Assembly: GCF_019061145.1 (NCBI RefSeq)
Contig: NZ_JAHQZS010000009.1
Coordinates: forward strand, 1 to 64,000
Source: Anianabacter salinae
GTDB taxonomy: Bacteria; Pseudomonadota; Alphaproteobacteria; Rhodobacterales; Rhodobacteraceae
DNA length: 64,000 nucleotides
Reading direction: 5' to 3'
Of this stretch, positions 53,714-62,656 are shown piece after piece. Position 1 is the stretch's first letter, and the number at the start of each line of letters is the position of its first letter. A program made the translations under genes and the position numbers. The notes under the pieces were generated by a model, which was not told the DNA's origin, did no database searches, and saw only the letters and a list, made by a program, of their open reading frames with translations.

Positions 53714-54889
53714 TCAGTGTTCGCGATCCCCGGACAAGTGTCCAGCGTAGAAGTCCAGAAAATGAGCCAGTATCTCACTTTGTGAGAACTCTGCTTCGAC
53801 GCGCACTGCGGCGGCATGTCCCATCTTCTGGCGTCGCTCAGGATGAGCCATCAACTTTGCCATAGCCTCTTTCAACCCCCCGGCATCACCCGAGGGATAC
53901 ATCAACCCAGTTTCTCCTTCGACAATCGCATCGGAAATGCCGTAAATTCGCGATCCGATACTGGGCAGCCCAAGAGCCGCGGCTTCGATGATCACCACGC
54001 CAAAACCTTCCCGGAAGCTGGGGAGAACAAGGACATCCGTTGTAATCATCTCGGACTCGGGCGTTGCGGTGAACGGCAAAAGAACCAGCCGATCCGCCGT
54101 CTCCGAAAGAACAGAGCGGATCGTATCCCCAAGACCGTCTTCATCTGGTCCAACGATAAGCAACCTGAGATTGGGGTAGCGCGGTGCAAGCTGTGCAAAG
54201 GCTTCGACCAGCACCATCACACCCTTTTCACGCTTCAGGCGCCCTAAATACATAAAGACCACATCTTCCTCGGAGAAACCAAGCTCAGCCCGCCGCCGGG
54301 CCCGCGCCGCCTCATCGGGCCTAAAGCGCGCCAGATCGACACCGCCGATGGAGCCCGCACCCAGCACATGCCCCTGCTCCGGCCCCAGCACTCCCTCAGT
54401 TCGAAGAAAATCACGTTCCGAGGCACTAACCACGATGATATCTGTGCATAACCGAGCGACCAGCACATCCAGGGCGCGGAGTAGGCGGCGTTTCATACCC
54501 GTGCTGGTGCACCAGACCTCGCCCTGGAACGTGTGCACCCGGATCGGGATACGCGCGAGCCAGGCCCCCAGAATACCCAGAAGACCGGCTTTTGGCGTGA
54601 TCGTATGCACCATGTCGAACTTGTGGCGGCGACACAGGCGCCAGATCACCCATAAGGTTCTCAGGTCGGTCCCAAGGGAAATGTCCCGGCGGATGGGAAT
54701 GGGTTGGAACCTTACCGGCAGATCGAACGGGGCCAGGGCCTCTGGCGCGCCGGTCGGTACCATCAGGGTAAGGTCATACCGCTCTCCAAGCCGCCGCAGA
54801 TGCGGGATCAGGAACGACTGCACCATGAAGGTCGCATGGACAATCATGGCGATCTTTGCGCGCCCGGACGACGAAGAGGCGTGTGTCAT
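53714..54889 (-). CDS. Family 4 glycosyltransferase
   Basis: From ATG 54889, which overlaps the upstream stop by 4 bp, the product is 391 residues with a GT-B fold. The N-terminal half includes FDMVHTITPKAGLLGILGA; the C-terminal half includes VFMYLGRLKREKG and the donor-site motif PSFREGFGVVIIEAAALGLPSIGS (EX7E pattern). It adds a sugar from an NDP donor to a lipid-linked acceptor at the inner membrane. The longer frame to 55084 is unlikely. Confidence 0.92.
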   Translation of the reverse strand: MTHASSSSGRAKIAMIVHATFMVQSFLIPHLRRLGERYDLTLMVPTGAPEALAPFDLPVRFQPIPIRRDISLGTDLRTLWVIWRLCRRHKFDMVHTITPKAGLLGILGAWLARIPIRVHTFQGEVWCTSTGMKRRLLRALDVLVARLCTDIIVVSASERDFLRTEGVLGPEQGHVLGAGSIGGVDLARFRPDEAARARRRAELGFSEEDVVFMYLGRLKREKGVMVLVEAFAQLAPRYPNLRLLIVGPDEDGLGDTIRSVLSETADRLVLLPFTATPESEMITTDVLVLPSFREGFGVVIIEAAALGLPSIGSRIYGISDAIVEGETGLMYPSGDAGGLKEAMAKLMAHPERRQKMGHAAAVRVEAEFSQSEILAHFLDFYAGHLSGDREH

Positions 54890-55815
54890 GGGACAACCCG
54901 GTGCCCAAGCAGGCTGCAGGACAGGCAATGTGCAAAACCCTGAAGCGTTCCCATCCATTGTCCGCGTGCCTCGGGCGTTCTGCGCCACAATCCAATACTG
55001 CGCCCCAGGACCTGCCCAAACAACATCCATAGAAACCCCAGTTTCGACAGATCGGCATTCTGATCCACGAAAAAGGCCCGCCACAGCACGGCCGTGCGCG
55101 TACGCGCGCGCGCTCTCTCATAGCTCTGCGGCGGTACGTCATCGACATGCAAAGCGCGGGCCTCGGCGCATGCCAGCAAGGGCTGCGTCTTGCCGATGGG
55201 ATAGCTGAAGATCAGGTCCTCGCAGATTGCCCAAGGGACAGGCCCGACAGGATTTTCATAGGTTTCCAGAATATCGCGGCGCCACAACGTCGCGCCACCC
55301 AACAACCACTGGCAGCGGATCGACCGATCCAGGCCCGAAATCGGCGCATTGTAACCCGACCGCCAGACCCGACCAAAGGGGCGCGAATTCATCGCGAAAA
55401 ACCTGCGGAACAGCGATGGGATCTGCTCTGGCATATTCGTCAGGTTGAAGCTGATCCCGGCGGGAGCGCACTCTTGCGCATTCCAATGCGCGCGGATCTC
55501 TGCGAAGGCCTCCGGGGAGAACTGGATATCATCATCAATATACGCCACCGCCCAGATCTGTGGCGCGAGAAACTCCATGGCATGATTACGTTGCACGATC
55601 TGTCCGGGCTCGGGGCAGGGCAGCCACATCACGTTCAGGCAATTGGTAAACCCCCTCACCAGATCTTCGACATCCCGCCCCCCATCAGCGATGATTACCT
55701 GGCCAGGCGGTGTCGTCTGCGCGGCCAGGGTTTTCAGCATTTGGTTCAGCTGAACCGGACGCCCTTTCGTGGGGGTGATCACACAGATCTCATCGGCCTG
55801 GAGTGCGCGCTTCAT
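54886..55815 (-). CDS. Family 2 glycosyltransferase
   Basis: From ATG 55815 the product is 309 residues. The GT-A features are ICVITPTKGRPVQLNQML, IIADGGRD and the metal-binding AYIDDDIQFSP (DxD-like). A later region, RCQWLLGGATLWRRD, resembles the GT2 acceptor site. There is a possible C-terminal membrane-associated helix. The start lies 26 bp inside the end of the upstream gene, so the genes overlap; a much longer frame to 56025 is arginine-rich and rejected. Confidence 0.88.
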   Translation of the reverse strand: MKRALQADEICVITPTKGRPVQLNQMLKTLAAQTTPPGQVIIADGGRDVEDLVRGFTNCLNVMWLPCPEPGQIVQRNHAMEFLAPQIWAVAYIDDDIQFSPEAFAEIRAHWNAQECAPAGISFNLTNMPEQIPSLFRRFFAMNSRPFGRVWRSGYNAPISGLDRSIRCQWLLGGATLWRRDILETYENPVGPVPWAICEDLIFSYPIGKTQPLLACAEARALHVDDVPPQSYERARARTRTAVLWRAFFVDQNADLSKLGFLWMLFGQVLGRSIGLWRRTPEARGQWMGTLQGFAHCLSCSLLGHRVVP

Positions 55816-57337
55816 GGGAGGTTCCGGTCCTGTTTGCGCCCGTGTGTATAAGATCGATGATCTCGTGCAACGCGGATATTCGGGGCGGGGTGAGGTAGCG
55901 CTCGCAATAGCTTTGCAGTGCCGCGCGCGCCTCTTGCGGAGCCGGGCTTTGCAAGATTTCCGACAACATGCTGCCGGACCCGATTTGCTGATGCCATGCG
56001 CCCAGACAGGCCTCCAAGGGATCAAGGGAAACAGACTCTCCCTCCGCGCGTAAGTACACCGGGCGCAACCCTGCCAGCCCGGCGGTCAGCGCAACCGTGC
56101 TACCGCGATGGAGCAAGGCGTCGCAGTCCGCCAGATCGCGCGCCAGATCCGCGCCGGACCAGACGACATTCGGCGGCAGGTGCCGCAGGGCGGGCAGCTT
56201 CGCTTCTAACGCAGAGCGCGACAAGACCGGGTGCGGCCGCAGGCGTAGGCGCAGATTCGGGCTGTGTCTGGCCGCCACAAACGCCGCCTGAAAGAGCTGT
56301 TTTGCTTCCCCAAGAATGCCTTCCGGGGCGACCAGGCAAAGTGGGCTTTCTGGCAACGTGTCAGAGGTGAGACCGGGCGGCTGGGACTGGCGGCGCACTG
56401 ATCCCAGGGGCAGGACCGGAAAGCCTTGCGCTGCAAACCACTCCGCAGACACTTCTCCGGCTGTCAGAACCGCGTCGGGATCATACCTGCCCCCAAGCCG
56501 CCAGCCGGGTGCGGCCATCTTCGGAAAGAGAACCGTGTGATGGTATCCAATACAGTAAATACCCGGATGGGCGCGCCGCGCAGCAGACATCGCCAGACGC
56601 TCCCAGGCATGGCCTTCTAAAGTGAAAACCAGAAAGCGCGGGCGCAACCGCCGGACCAACTTCTCGATCTGGTCTGCGCTGCGCAACGCCGTCAGGCTGG
56701 GGCCCGTCACCGGCGCCCCCGTCAGAAACGCTGCAATATCCCCATCGCCGTGAGCGCCTGCCTGCGACAAGTGGCGCACTGCCCGCCGCAACCGTGCCGC
56801 CATGCGCCATTCCTGCACCGGGCCCGCAGTACGGCCCAGCACGACCCGTGGCACCCCGGTGGGCCGCCACTGCTTCGTCAGCACCTCCAGCCGCGCCTGG
56901 GTATGGTTCAGAAGCGCTACTACGCAGCTTGCCTCCTGCTGCGCAGCGTAGAGCGCGGGAATCTCGCCAAAATAGAGATCCCGCCCGGTCGCAGCCTCTT
57001 CCGGATCGGTCAGGTGAGAGATAAACAGGATATCCGCGTGTTCTGGCAGCTTATCCCCGACCCAGTCCGGCTGGCGCTTCAGGGTGGCAATGGCTGGCAG
57101 AACATAGGGTCCAAATCTCGCCCTCAGCCGTCCTTTGCAAGACAGCCTGCCCGAAAGCAGATTGGGATACTGCGCTAGTGTCTCGGGATGGGCATTGCGC
57201 AGATGCAGGGGCGCGAGGGCCATGCGCGCCTCTCCCTCCGGCATCTCCGAGGCCTGCTGCAACAGCCTGCGGCAGCTTTGCGCCAATTGGTCGAACTGCG
57301 CCGCGAGAGACCTTGACATGTCCGCGTTCTCAGACAT
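55790..57337 (-). CDS. Predicted GT-B-fold surface-glycan protein, function unknown
   Basis: A 515-residue soluble protein. Late in the sequence it has LRLRPHPVLSRSALEAKL and DCDALLHRGSTVALTAGLAGLRPVYLRAEGES, like the donor-binding end of capsule or polysialyltransferase-type GT-B enzymes. The middle part (FLVFTLEGHAWERL, IYCIGYHHTVLFPKM) also recalls capsule biosynthesis proteins. No specific family recognised. ATG 57337 lies just inside the end of the ABC transporter gene (8-bp overlap). Confidence 0.65.
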   Translation of the reverse strand: MSENADMSRSLAAQFDQLAQSCRRLLQQASEMPEGEARMALAPLHLRNAHPETLAQYPNLLSGRLSCKGRLRARFGPYVLPAIATLKRQPDWVGDKLPEHADILFISHLTDPEEAATGRDLYFGEIPALYAAQQEASCVVALLNHTQARLEVLTKQWRPTGVPRVVLGRTAGPVQEWRMAARLRRAVRHLSQAGAHGDGDIAAFLTGAPVTGPSLTALRSADQIEKLVRRLRPRFLVFTLEGHAWERLAMSAARRAHPGIYCIGYHHTVLFPKMAAPGWRLGGRYDPDAVLTAGEVSAEWFAAQGFPVLPLGSVRRQSQPPGLTSDTLPESPLCLVAPEGILGEAKQLFQAAFVAARHSPNLRLRLRPHPVLSRSALEAKLPALRHLPPNVVWSGADLARDLADCDALLHRGSTVALTAGLAGLRPVYLRAEGESVSLDPLEACLGAWHQQIGSGSMLSEILQSPAPQEARAALQSYCERYLTPPRISALHEIIDLIHTGANRTGTSHEARTPGR

Positions 57338-59093
57338 CGAGATACGCCCGCGCTTCGTCAAATGTGCCCAGATTGGTCACTTTGCCCTCCGCCACGCGCA
57401 GGATCATGTCGCAGCCAAGCAAGGTGCTGTGACGATGGGCAATCATGATGATCGTCAAATTGGCGCGCAAAGACGAAATTGCTTCCATCACCGAACGTTC
57501 TGTCGCGGTATCGAGCGCGCTTGTGGCCTCATCTAGCACCAGAACCTGCGCCTGACGATAAAGCGCCCGGGCGATCCCAAGGCGCTGGCGCTGGCCGCCC
57601 GACAGGTTAACGCCTGCCTCACCCACAAACGCGTCGATCTTTTCGGGGTAGCGGTCGATTGCCTGTTCGAGATTCGCCTGCCGCGCCGCTAAGTAGGCCC
57701 GCTCGCGCGAGATATCCTCTGTCTTCTCCCCCAGGGCGATGTTTTCGAGAAAACTCGCATCGCTCAGAAACACCAGTTGCGGCACATGGGAGATATTTGC
57801 GCGCCACCCATCAAGATCATCTGCCGTCAGGACGGTCCCATCGATGCTGACATGGCCCGATTTCGGCGGCAGCAGCCCCAGCAGGATATCGACAAGCGTC
57901 GACTTGCCCGATCCAGTCTCGCCAATGATACCGACCCGCGTGCCCTTCGGAATTACCAGCGACACGTCTGACAGGACAGGATGGGCCCCTCCGGGATAGG
58001 TGTAGTTGACCCCATCAAGCGTCACGGCCTGCGTGAAGCGCAAGGACGGGGCCTGCGGGGCGCCAACATGGGTGAACTTTGCGGGCAAGGGCTGTTCGAC
58101 CAAGTCAAGCACATCGCACAAGATCACCGCCGACCCCATGGCCGAGATGAAAGCGGAATAGCCCTGCTGCAAGGCCGGCATCATGCGCTGCCCGGCAAAG
58201 GCAAGCGCTGCAAACAGGGGCAATGCGCCAGTCGGATCTTCCGCCGTTGTGACCCAGAGATACGCAAAAATAGCCAAGGTTCCCATGGCAAGGGCCTCCA
58301 GCACGAAGCGCGGGAACTGGCTGAGATAGCGGATATCTGCCTGCGCCAGACGCAGGCTGACGTCGGATTTGCGAAAACTGGTTGCGAAATGACTTTGGGT
58401 GCCGGCCAGCAGTACATCGCGAATGCCCGCAAGGCCTTCATTTAGCGATTTGAACACGCCCTTCTGTTCAGTAGAAATATGATCGGCGCCGATGCGCACC
58501 CGGCGGCGCACGATTAACGTGATTCCGATATAAGCTGCGCCAAAGAACGTGATCGCGCCCAAGGCGACCGCCCAGTTCACTAGGATCAGACCGGTCAGGA
58601 TGGCGCAGAACACTAGGGTAGAGGCGCAGAAATTCAGCACCGGCAGCAAAACGCCCGTGACCACCCCATCGACCTTGCGGGTAATGCCGCTGATCACATC
58701 CGCGGAATTGCGCATCCCATGAACTTCGTAAGGCTGATAGAGCGTGCGCACGAAAATCTCGTGTCCTAGATCAGCCCCTGCGAGATAGGCGAAACGTATG
58801 CTGAGGCGCAAAAACAGGATCCGCAGGCTCGCGGCGCTAATAGACGCCCCGACAAACAGAACGGTGGCCGCCAGAATGAAATCGCTTGTCTCCTGAAGCC
58901 CGAACCATTCGATCAACGGGGCCAACATCGGTTGGGCAGCCACGGTTTCCGGAGCGAAGATAGCAGAAACAAAGGGCAAGACCGCCCCCAAGCTGATGAT
59001 CTCAGCAAATGCCGCCAAGATCATCGCCCCAAACAGCCCGTAAAACTGCCGTCGTCTATGGGCCGGCAGGCATGCGACCAACCGAAAGACCAT
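57330..59093 (-). CDS. PglK-like ABC transporter (fused permease and ATPase), probable lipid-linked glycan flippase
   Basis: A half-transporter of 587 residues from ATG 59093 (AGAGG upstream). Six membrane helices cover residues ~10-290. The ATPase domain has Walker A GETGSGKST, signature LSGGQRQRLG, Walker B VLVLDEATS and the H-loop histidine in AHRHST. Size and arrangement resemble PglK/WlaB flippases of lipid-linked oligosaccharides. Export of a toxin or lipid is less likely given the neighbours. The frame upstream to 59171 starts at GTG and runs into the sugar transferase gene. Confidence 0.88.
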   Translation of the reverse strand: MVFRLVACLPAHRRRQFYGLFGAMILAAFAEIISLGAVLPFVSAIFAPETVAAQPMLAPLIEWFGLQETSDFILAATVLFVGASISAASLRILFLRLSIRFAYLAGADLGHEIFVRTLYQPYEVHGMRNSADVISGITRKVDGVVTGVLLPVLNFCASTLVFCAILTGLILVNWAVALGAITFFGAAYIGITLIVRRRVRIGADHISTEQKGVFKSLNEGLAGIRDVLLAGTQSHFATSFRKSDVSLRLAQADIRYLSQFPRFVLEALAMGTLAIFAYLWVTTAEDPTGALPLFAALAFAGQRMMPALQQGYSAFISAMGSAVILCDVLDLVEQPLPAKFTHVGAPQAPSLRFTQAVTLDGVNYTYPGGAHPVLSDVSLVIPKGTRVGIIGETGSGKSTLVDILLGLLPPKSGHVSIDGTVLTADDLDGWRANISHVPQLVFLSDASFLENIALGEKTEDISRERAYLAARQANLEQAIDRYPEKIDAFVGEAGVNLSGGQRQRLGIARALYRQAQVLVLDEATSALDTATERSVMEAISSLRANLTIIMIAHRHSTLLGCDMILRVAEGKVTNLGTFDEARAYLDV

Positions 59094-59122
59094 CGCAAAG
59101 AACCTCTGATGGGAGGATGAGA

Positions 59123-59686
59123 TCAATGGGACACCCCCGACTGGCTCAGAACCTTCTGCGCCGTCATCCACAGGATCTTCAAGTCAAACAACACCGAGCG
59201 CCGTTCGAGGTATTCCGCATCATAGTCCACTTTCACCGGGATTGGCAGGTCATCGCGCCCGTTTACTTGCGCCCAGCCCGTCAGCCCGGGCACCAGGACA
59301 TGGACGCCGCATTCGGTGCGCGCGGCGATCAAGTCGTCCTGACTAAACAGCGCCGGACGCGGGCCGACAAAACTCATGTCGCCGCGCAGGATCGACCACA
59401 ATTGCGGCAGCTCATCGAGGCTGCTTTTGCGCAAGAACCCCCCGATCGGGGTCAGGTATTGGCCCGGGTCCTTTAGTAGATGCGTGGCCACATTGGGCGT
59501 GTCCTCCCGCATGGACCGAAATTTAGGCATCCAGAACGGCACGTTGTTGCGTCCAACCCTCTGGGACCAGAAAAACAACGGCCCTTTCGAGGTCAGTTTC
59601 ACTGCCAGCATCACCGCCAGAAACACAAGGGCAAGAGTTGCTGCGAGAATACCAACACCCAGCAAATCGCTCAAACGCTTTATCAT
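59123..59686 (-). CDS. Initiating undecaprenyl-phosphate sugar phosphotransferase (PglC/WcaJ-like)
   Basis: The 187-residue product has a single N-terminal re-entrant helix and the polyprenyl phosphosugar transferase signatures. These are KFRSM, LRKSSLDELPQLWSILRGDMSFVGPRP and the PGLTGWAQVNGRDDL segment. It puts the first phosphosugar on undecaprenyl phosphate, starting the glycan; a diacetamido sugar or GlcNAc-6-deoxy type donor is likely. It precedes the ABC flippase gene in transcription order. Confidence 0.93.
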   Translation of the reverse strand: MIKRLSDLLGVGILAATLALVFLAVMLAVKLTSKGPLFFWSQRVGRNNVPFWMPKFRSMREDTPNVATHLLKDPGQYLTPIGGFLRKSSLDELPQLWSILRGDMSFVGPRPALFSQDDLIAARTECGVHVLVPGLTGWAQVNGRDDLPIPVKVDYDAEYLERRSVLFDLKILWMTAQKVLSQSGVSH

Positions 59687-59696
59687 GGGGCTAGGT

Positions 59697-60116
59697 TTAT
59701 TGGTTCAGAACGGCCTCGATAGCCGGATGCAGGTGCAGCAAGCCCACCAGCTTGCCCTCGGACGTAGTAACAGGCAGATCCCAGATCCGTTTCTCGCCCA
59801 TCAGCTTCACCGCGTCCGTGAGCAGCGAGTCGGGCGCCACGGTCGTTGCGGACTGCACCGAATGTATGATCACATCATCCGAGAACAGAGCTGAGAAAGG
59901 CTTCTGGATATGCAGCACCTTACGGCGCAGATCGCCATCGGTCAGCACTCCCAGCAAGGTGTCTTCGGCGTCGCAGATGCAGACCACGCCCAGCCTGAAT
60001 TGTTCCATCCGCTCAAGCGCGACCTTGAGATAGGTGCGAGGTTCGACGACCGGGAAACTGTCTAGCGCGAGAGCAACTTCTGAAACGGTCGTCAACTCAG
60101 CTTGGGGGGTGGACAT
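59697..60116 (-). CDS. Stand-alone CBS-pair protein related to the KdsD/KpsF C-terminus
   Basis: From ATG 60116 the product is 139 residues and consists of two CBS motifs (the first with GVLTDGDLRRKV, the second with KRIWDLPVTTSEGKLVGLLHLHP). The GxLTDGDLRR motif is typical of the CBS part of arabinose-5-phosphate isomerase KdsD/KpsF and of sugar-nucleotidyltransferases. The catalytic SIS domain is absent. It may bind a nucleotide sugar and regulate KdsA, whose stop it overlaps by 20 bp. The frame upstream of the ATG is a shadow of kdsA. Confidence 0.85.
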   Translation of the reverse strand: MSTPQAELTTVSEVALALDSFPVVEPRTYLKVALERMEQFRLGVVCICDAEDTLLGVLTDGDLRRKVLHIQKPFSALFSDDVIIHSVQSATTVAPDSLLTDAVKLMGEKRIWDLPVTTSEGKLVGLLHLHPAIEAVLNQ

Positions 60117-60990
60117 TGTCTTCTCCAAATTTTTCCAGGATTTCCAAGCGCGTTGTATGGACGATCTGCGCCTGTGACAGGATGTTTTCCAGATACTGAA
60201 TATCGAGAACGGTGTTGGCATCCGACAGCGCCGCCGGCGGGTTGTCATGGGTTTCCATGAACAGAGCGTTGATCCCGCAAGCCGTGGCCGCCCGCACCAG
60301 ATGCGGAATGAATTCGCGTTGCCCGCCCGATATATTGCCCATCGAAGTCGGCATCTGGATCGAATGGGTACCATCAAAACAGACTGGATAGCCGGTCTGA
60401 GCCATGATCGGGAAGCAGGTCATGTCGTTGACCTGCATGTTGTAGCCCAGGAAAGTGCCGCGATCAGTAAGCAGAACTTCGTAACACCCGGCCGCCTCTA
60501 GCTTGCGTACCGAGTTCTTCATGTTCCAAGGACTCATGTATTGCCCCTTCTTAAGGTGCACGGGACGCCCGGTTGCGGCCGCCGCTTTCAGGATTGTGGT
60601 CTGGCGGCACAGATAGGCCGGAACCTGCACCAGATCACAGACCTCACCCGTGGCCGCCGCCCAGTCGGGCACCGAGAAATCCGACACGACAGGCACGCCG
60701 AACTCGCGGCGCACTTCCGACAGGATCTCCAGACCCTTTTCAAGGCCGATGCCGTGGAAGCTGTCCGGAGAGGACCGACAATCCTTGTCGTAGCAGGATT
60801 TGTAGATCCAGGGCACGTTAAGTCTTGTGCAGATTGTCGAGATCCGGTCAGCCATCATGAGGGCGTGATCCCGGCTCTCGATAGCACATGGCCCCCCGAT
60901 ATAAACCAGGGGCTCCGTCCCGCCGATAGCGACTTTTGTTACGTCGCCGTAGCCAACGGTGAATGTCTTTGGAAGGGTATGGGGGGTCAA
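60097..60990 (-). CDS. kdsA: 3-deoxy-D-manno-octulosonate 8-phosphate synthase (KdsA)
   Basis: The 297-residue aldolase-type enzyme shows IGGPCAIESRDHALMMAD, YKSCYDKDCRSSPDSFHGIGLEKGL, HLKKGQYMSPWNMKN and CFDGTHSIQMP. These are the phosphoenolpyruvate and arabinose-5-P binding segments. It would make Kdo-8-P or a related C8/C9 acid. The residues resemble, but I cannot test, true Kdo synthases versus look-alikes in nonulosonic loci. The start is TTG 60990 with AAGG upstream. It is probably an extra copy besides a chromosomal kdsA. Confidence 0.85.
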   Translation of the reverse strand: MTPHTLPKTFTVGYGDVTKVAIGGTEPLVYIGGPCAIESRDHALMMADRISTICTRLNVPWIYKSCYDKDCRSSPDSFHGIGLEKGLEILSEVRREFGVPVVSDFSVPDWAAATGEVCDLVQVPAYLCRQTTILKAAAATGRPVHLKKGQYMSPWNMKNSVRKLEAAGCYEVLLTDRGTFLGYNMQVNDMTCFPIMAQTGYPVCFDGTHSIQMPTSMGNISGGQREFIPHLVRAATACGINALFMETHDNPPAALSDANTVLDIQYLENILSQAQIVHTTRLEILEKFGEDNVHPPS

Positions 60991-61009
60991 AATAATCGGC
61001 CTTCTTCTT

Positions 61010-62656
61010 CTACTGGCTTAGCTGTTCGGCAATCCAGTTTTCAAGCTGTGCCCTGCCCAGCAAGATGGGGATTCCATGAGCGGCTTTATCATCAGATGCC
61101 AATAGCCCTGAAGGGTCGTAATAGCAACTTGGCTTGCACAGGTTGCGGGCAATTAGCGCTGTCGAGGTGAAGGGCACACTGACCACGATCGCACTTTCGG
61201 CGATCACCCGATGGGCCGAGATGCTCGGGTCTATCGAGACAACCGTTTCGGTGCGCTCCACCAGGTCGTTCTCGACCTTTTGATAGTGTGGATGGGTGCT
61301 CTTAGAGACCTCACGCTTGCGCTTCCACATCATCTTCAGATCATGTTCCGCGCAGATCTCCGCGACATCGCGCAGGACCGCCGTTGCACAAATAGAGTTG
61401 TAATATTCGAAGACTTGTGCTTGACTAGCATGCTTGTAGAGCCGGTAAGGCTGGATATCGAATAGGGCCAGCTTCTTGCCTTGAATGGCGGGAAGATCGG
61501 CTGACCCATCTACGAATGGCAAATCTCCGACCACGTGAAAGTGGGGCGTCTCGGCGCTTTGCGGCAGGACCTCGCGGATGAACGCGGCCTGCACCTCGTT
61601 CCAGACCACGTAATTGGTCCAGTTCATTAAGGGCCAAGCCCCGATCGACAGGTCTGGCTCCCCCGCCTTCAGGATGGCGCTGTTATTGACCGAGTAGAAA
61701 TAGAGATAAAGGTCCGCCCCCTTACGCGCGGCCCCATAAGTCCAGATGGGCCGGTAGATATACCCGGTGTGGCTGAACCAGTATTCAGCGGCCAGATCCT
61801 CGGCTGGGGTGAGATGCGTGACCCGCGCCTTGGCGGCGTCTGCCAGCAGAAGAGCATGCCACCAGCGACCGCGCAGAAGATCCCAGAACGACCGCAGAAT
61901 AGCGGCCAGCGCCCAAAGAACGAACTGCGCCCATTTGGACCAGTCGGGCAGGGCGACCAGCTCGGAGGAAAGAACGACCACCTCCGGCGCGCCGGAATGG
62001 CGGGGGGCAGACAGCCTGCCCGAAGCCGCGAGGGTACGGATCGCCGGTGAGCGACCGGACCAGCGGTGATGCCAACTGAGCAAGTCATAGCGGTCAGAGA
62101 GCGGCCGCTCTGAGGGCAGGTTGCCCTGGACCGCACCCACAAAGACCGCCGTAGATTTGGGGGCGGACAGGCGGGCAGAGGAGGGCCGCGTATGACGCGC
62201 TAGGCGCGCGATTGTCAAGATTCCGTAGCCCCAGACAGCAACAACATAGCCAAGCCATACAAGACGCGACAGGGATTGCCGTGTAGGCACCCCCTTCTCG
62301 GCCAGCAGGCGCAGGATATGTGGGGGCAAGACATGAATACCGCGCGCGCCGCCGAAAGCGGCCAGGATGGATCGATGCAATCCCACACCCGCCACGCGGA
62401 TCATCAGATACTGGCGTATTATCAGCTCGGATATGCCCAGCGTGTCATGGAAAATATACCCGCTGGCCCGGGTCGAGAAAGCCGGGAGACTCTGGTGGGA
62501 AATATCGTGCTTGATCTGCACGATCAGCGGCAACCGCCCCTCGGTCCGCATTCGGCTCTGGCCGCGCAGAACCGCGTGAACGCGGTTGCGATAGCACCGG
62601 CGCAGAGGGGCAAGCATCCAGCGCTTCAGGCCGCGAAGACCCGCCTTAACCTGCAT
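61010..62656 (-). CDS. Polysaccharide biosynthesis protein with PFTS motif
   Basis: The product is 548 residues from ATG 62656 (AGAGG 5 bp upstream of a spacer). The late segment VVSVPFTSTALIARNLCKPSCYYDPSG carries the PFTS motif that names a family of uncharacterised polysaccharide proteins. Two hydrophobic stretches (about residues 135-150 and 250-270) suggest peripheral or short membrane anchoring. Function unknown. It overlaps the upstream FemAB-like gene by 11 bp. Confidence 0.8.
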   Translation of the reverse strand: MQVKAGLRGLKRWMLAPLRRCYRNRVHAVLRGQSRMRTEGRLPLIVQIKHDISHQSLPAFSTRASGYIFHDTLGISELIIRQYLMIRVAGVGLHRSILAAFGGARGIHVLPPHILRLLAEKGVPTRQSLSRLVWLGYVVAVWGYGILTIARLARHTRPSSARLSAPKSTAVFVGAVQGNLPSERPLSDRYDLLSWHHRWSGRSPAIRTLAASGRLSAPRHSGAPEVVVLSSELVALPDWSKWAQFVLWALAAILRSFWDLLRGRWWHALLLADAAKARVTHLTPAEDLAAEYWFSHTGYIYRPIWTYGAARKGADLYLYFYSVNNSAILKAGEPDLSIGAWPLMNWTNYVVWNEVQAAFIREVLPQSAETPHFHVVGDLPFVDGSADLPAIQGKKLALFDIQPYRLYKHASQAQVFEYYNSICATAVLRDVAEICAEHDLKMMWKRKREVSKSTHPHYQKVENDLVERTETVVSIDPSISAHRVIAESAIVVSVPFTSTALIARNLCKPSCYYDPSGLLASDDKAAHGIPILLGRAQLENWIAEQLSQ

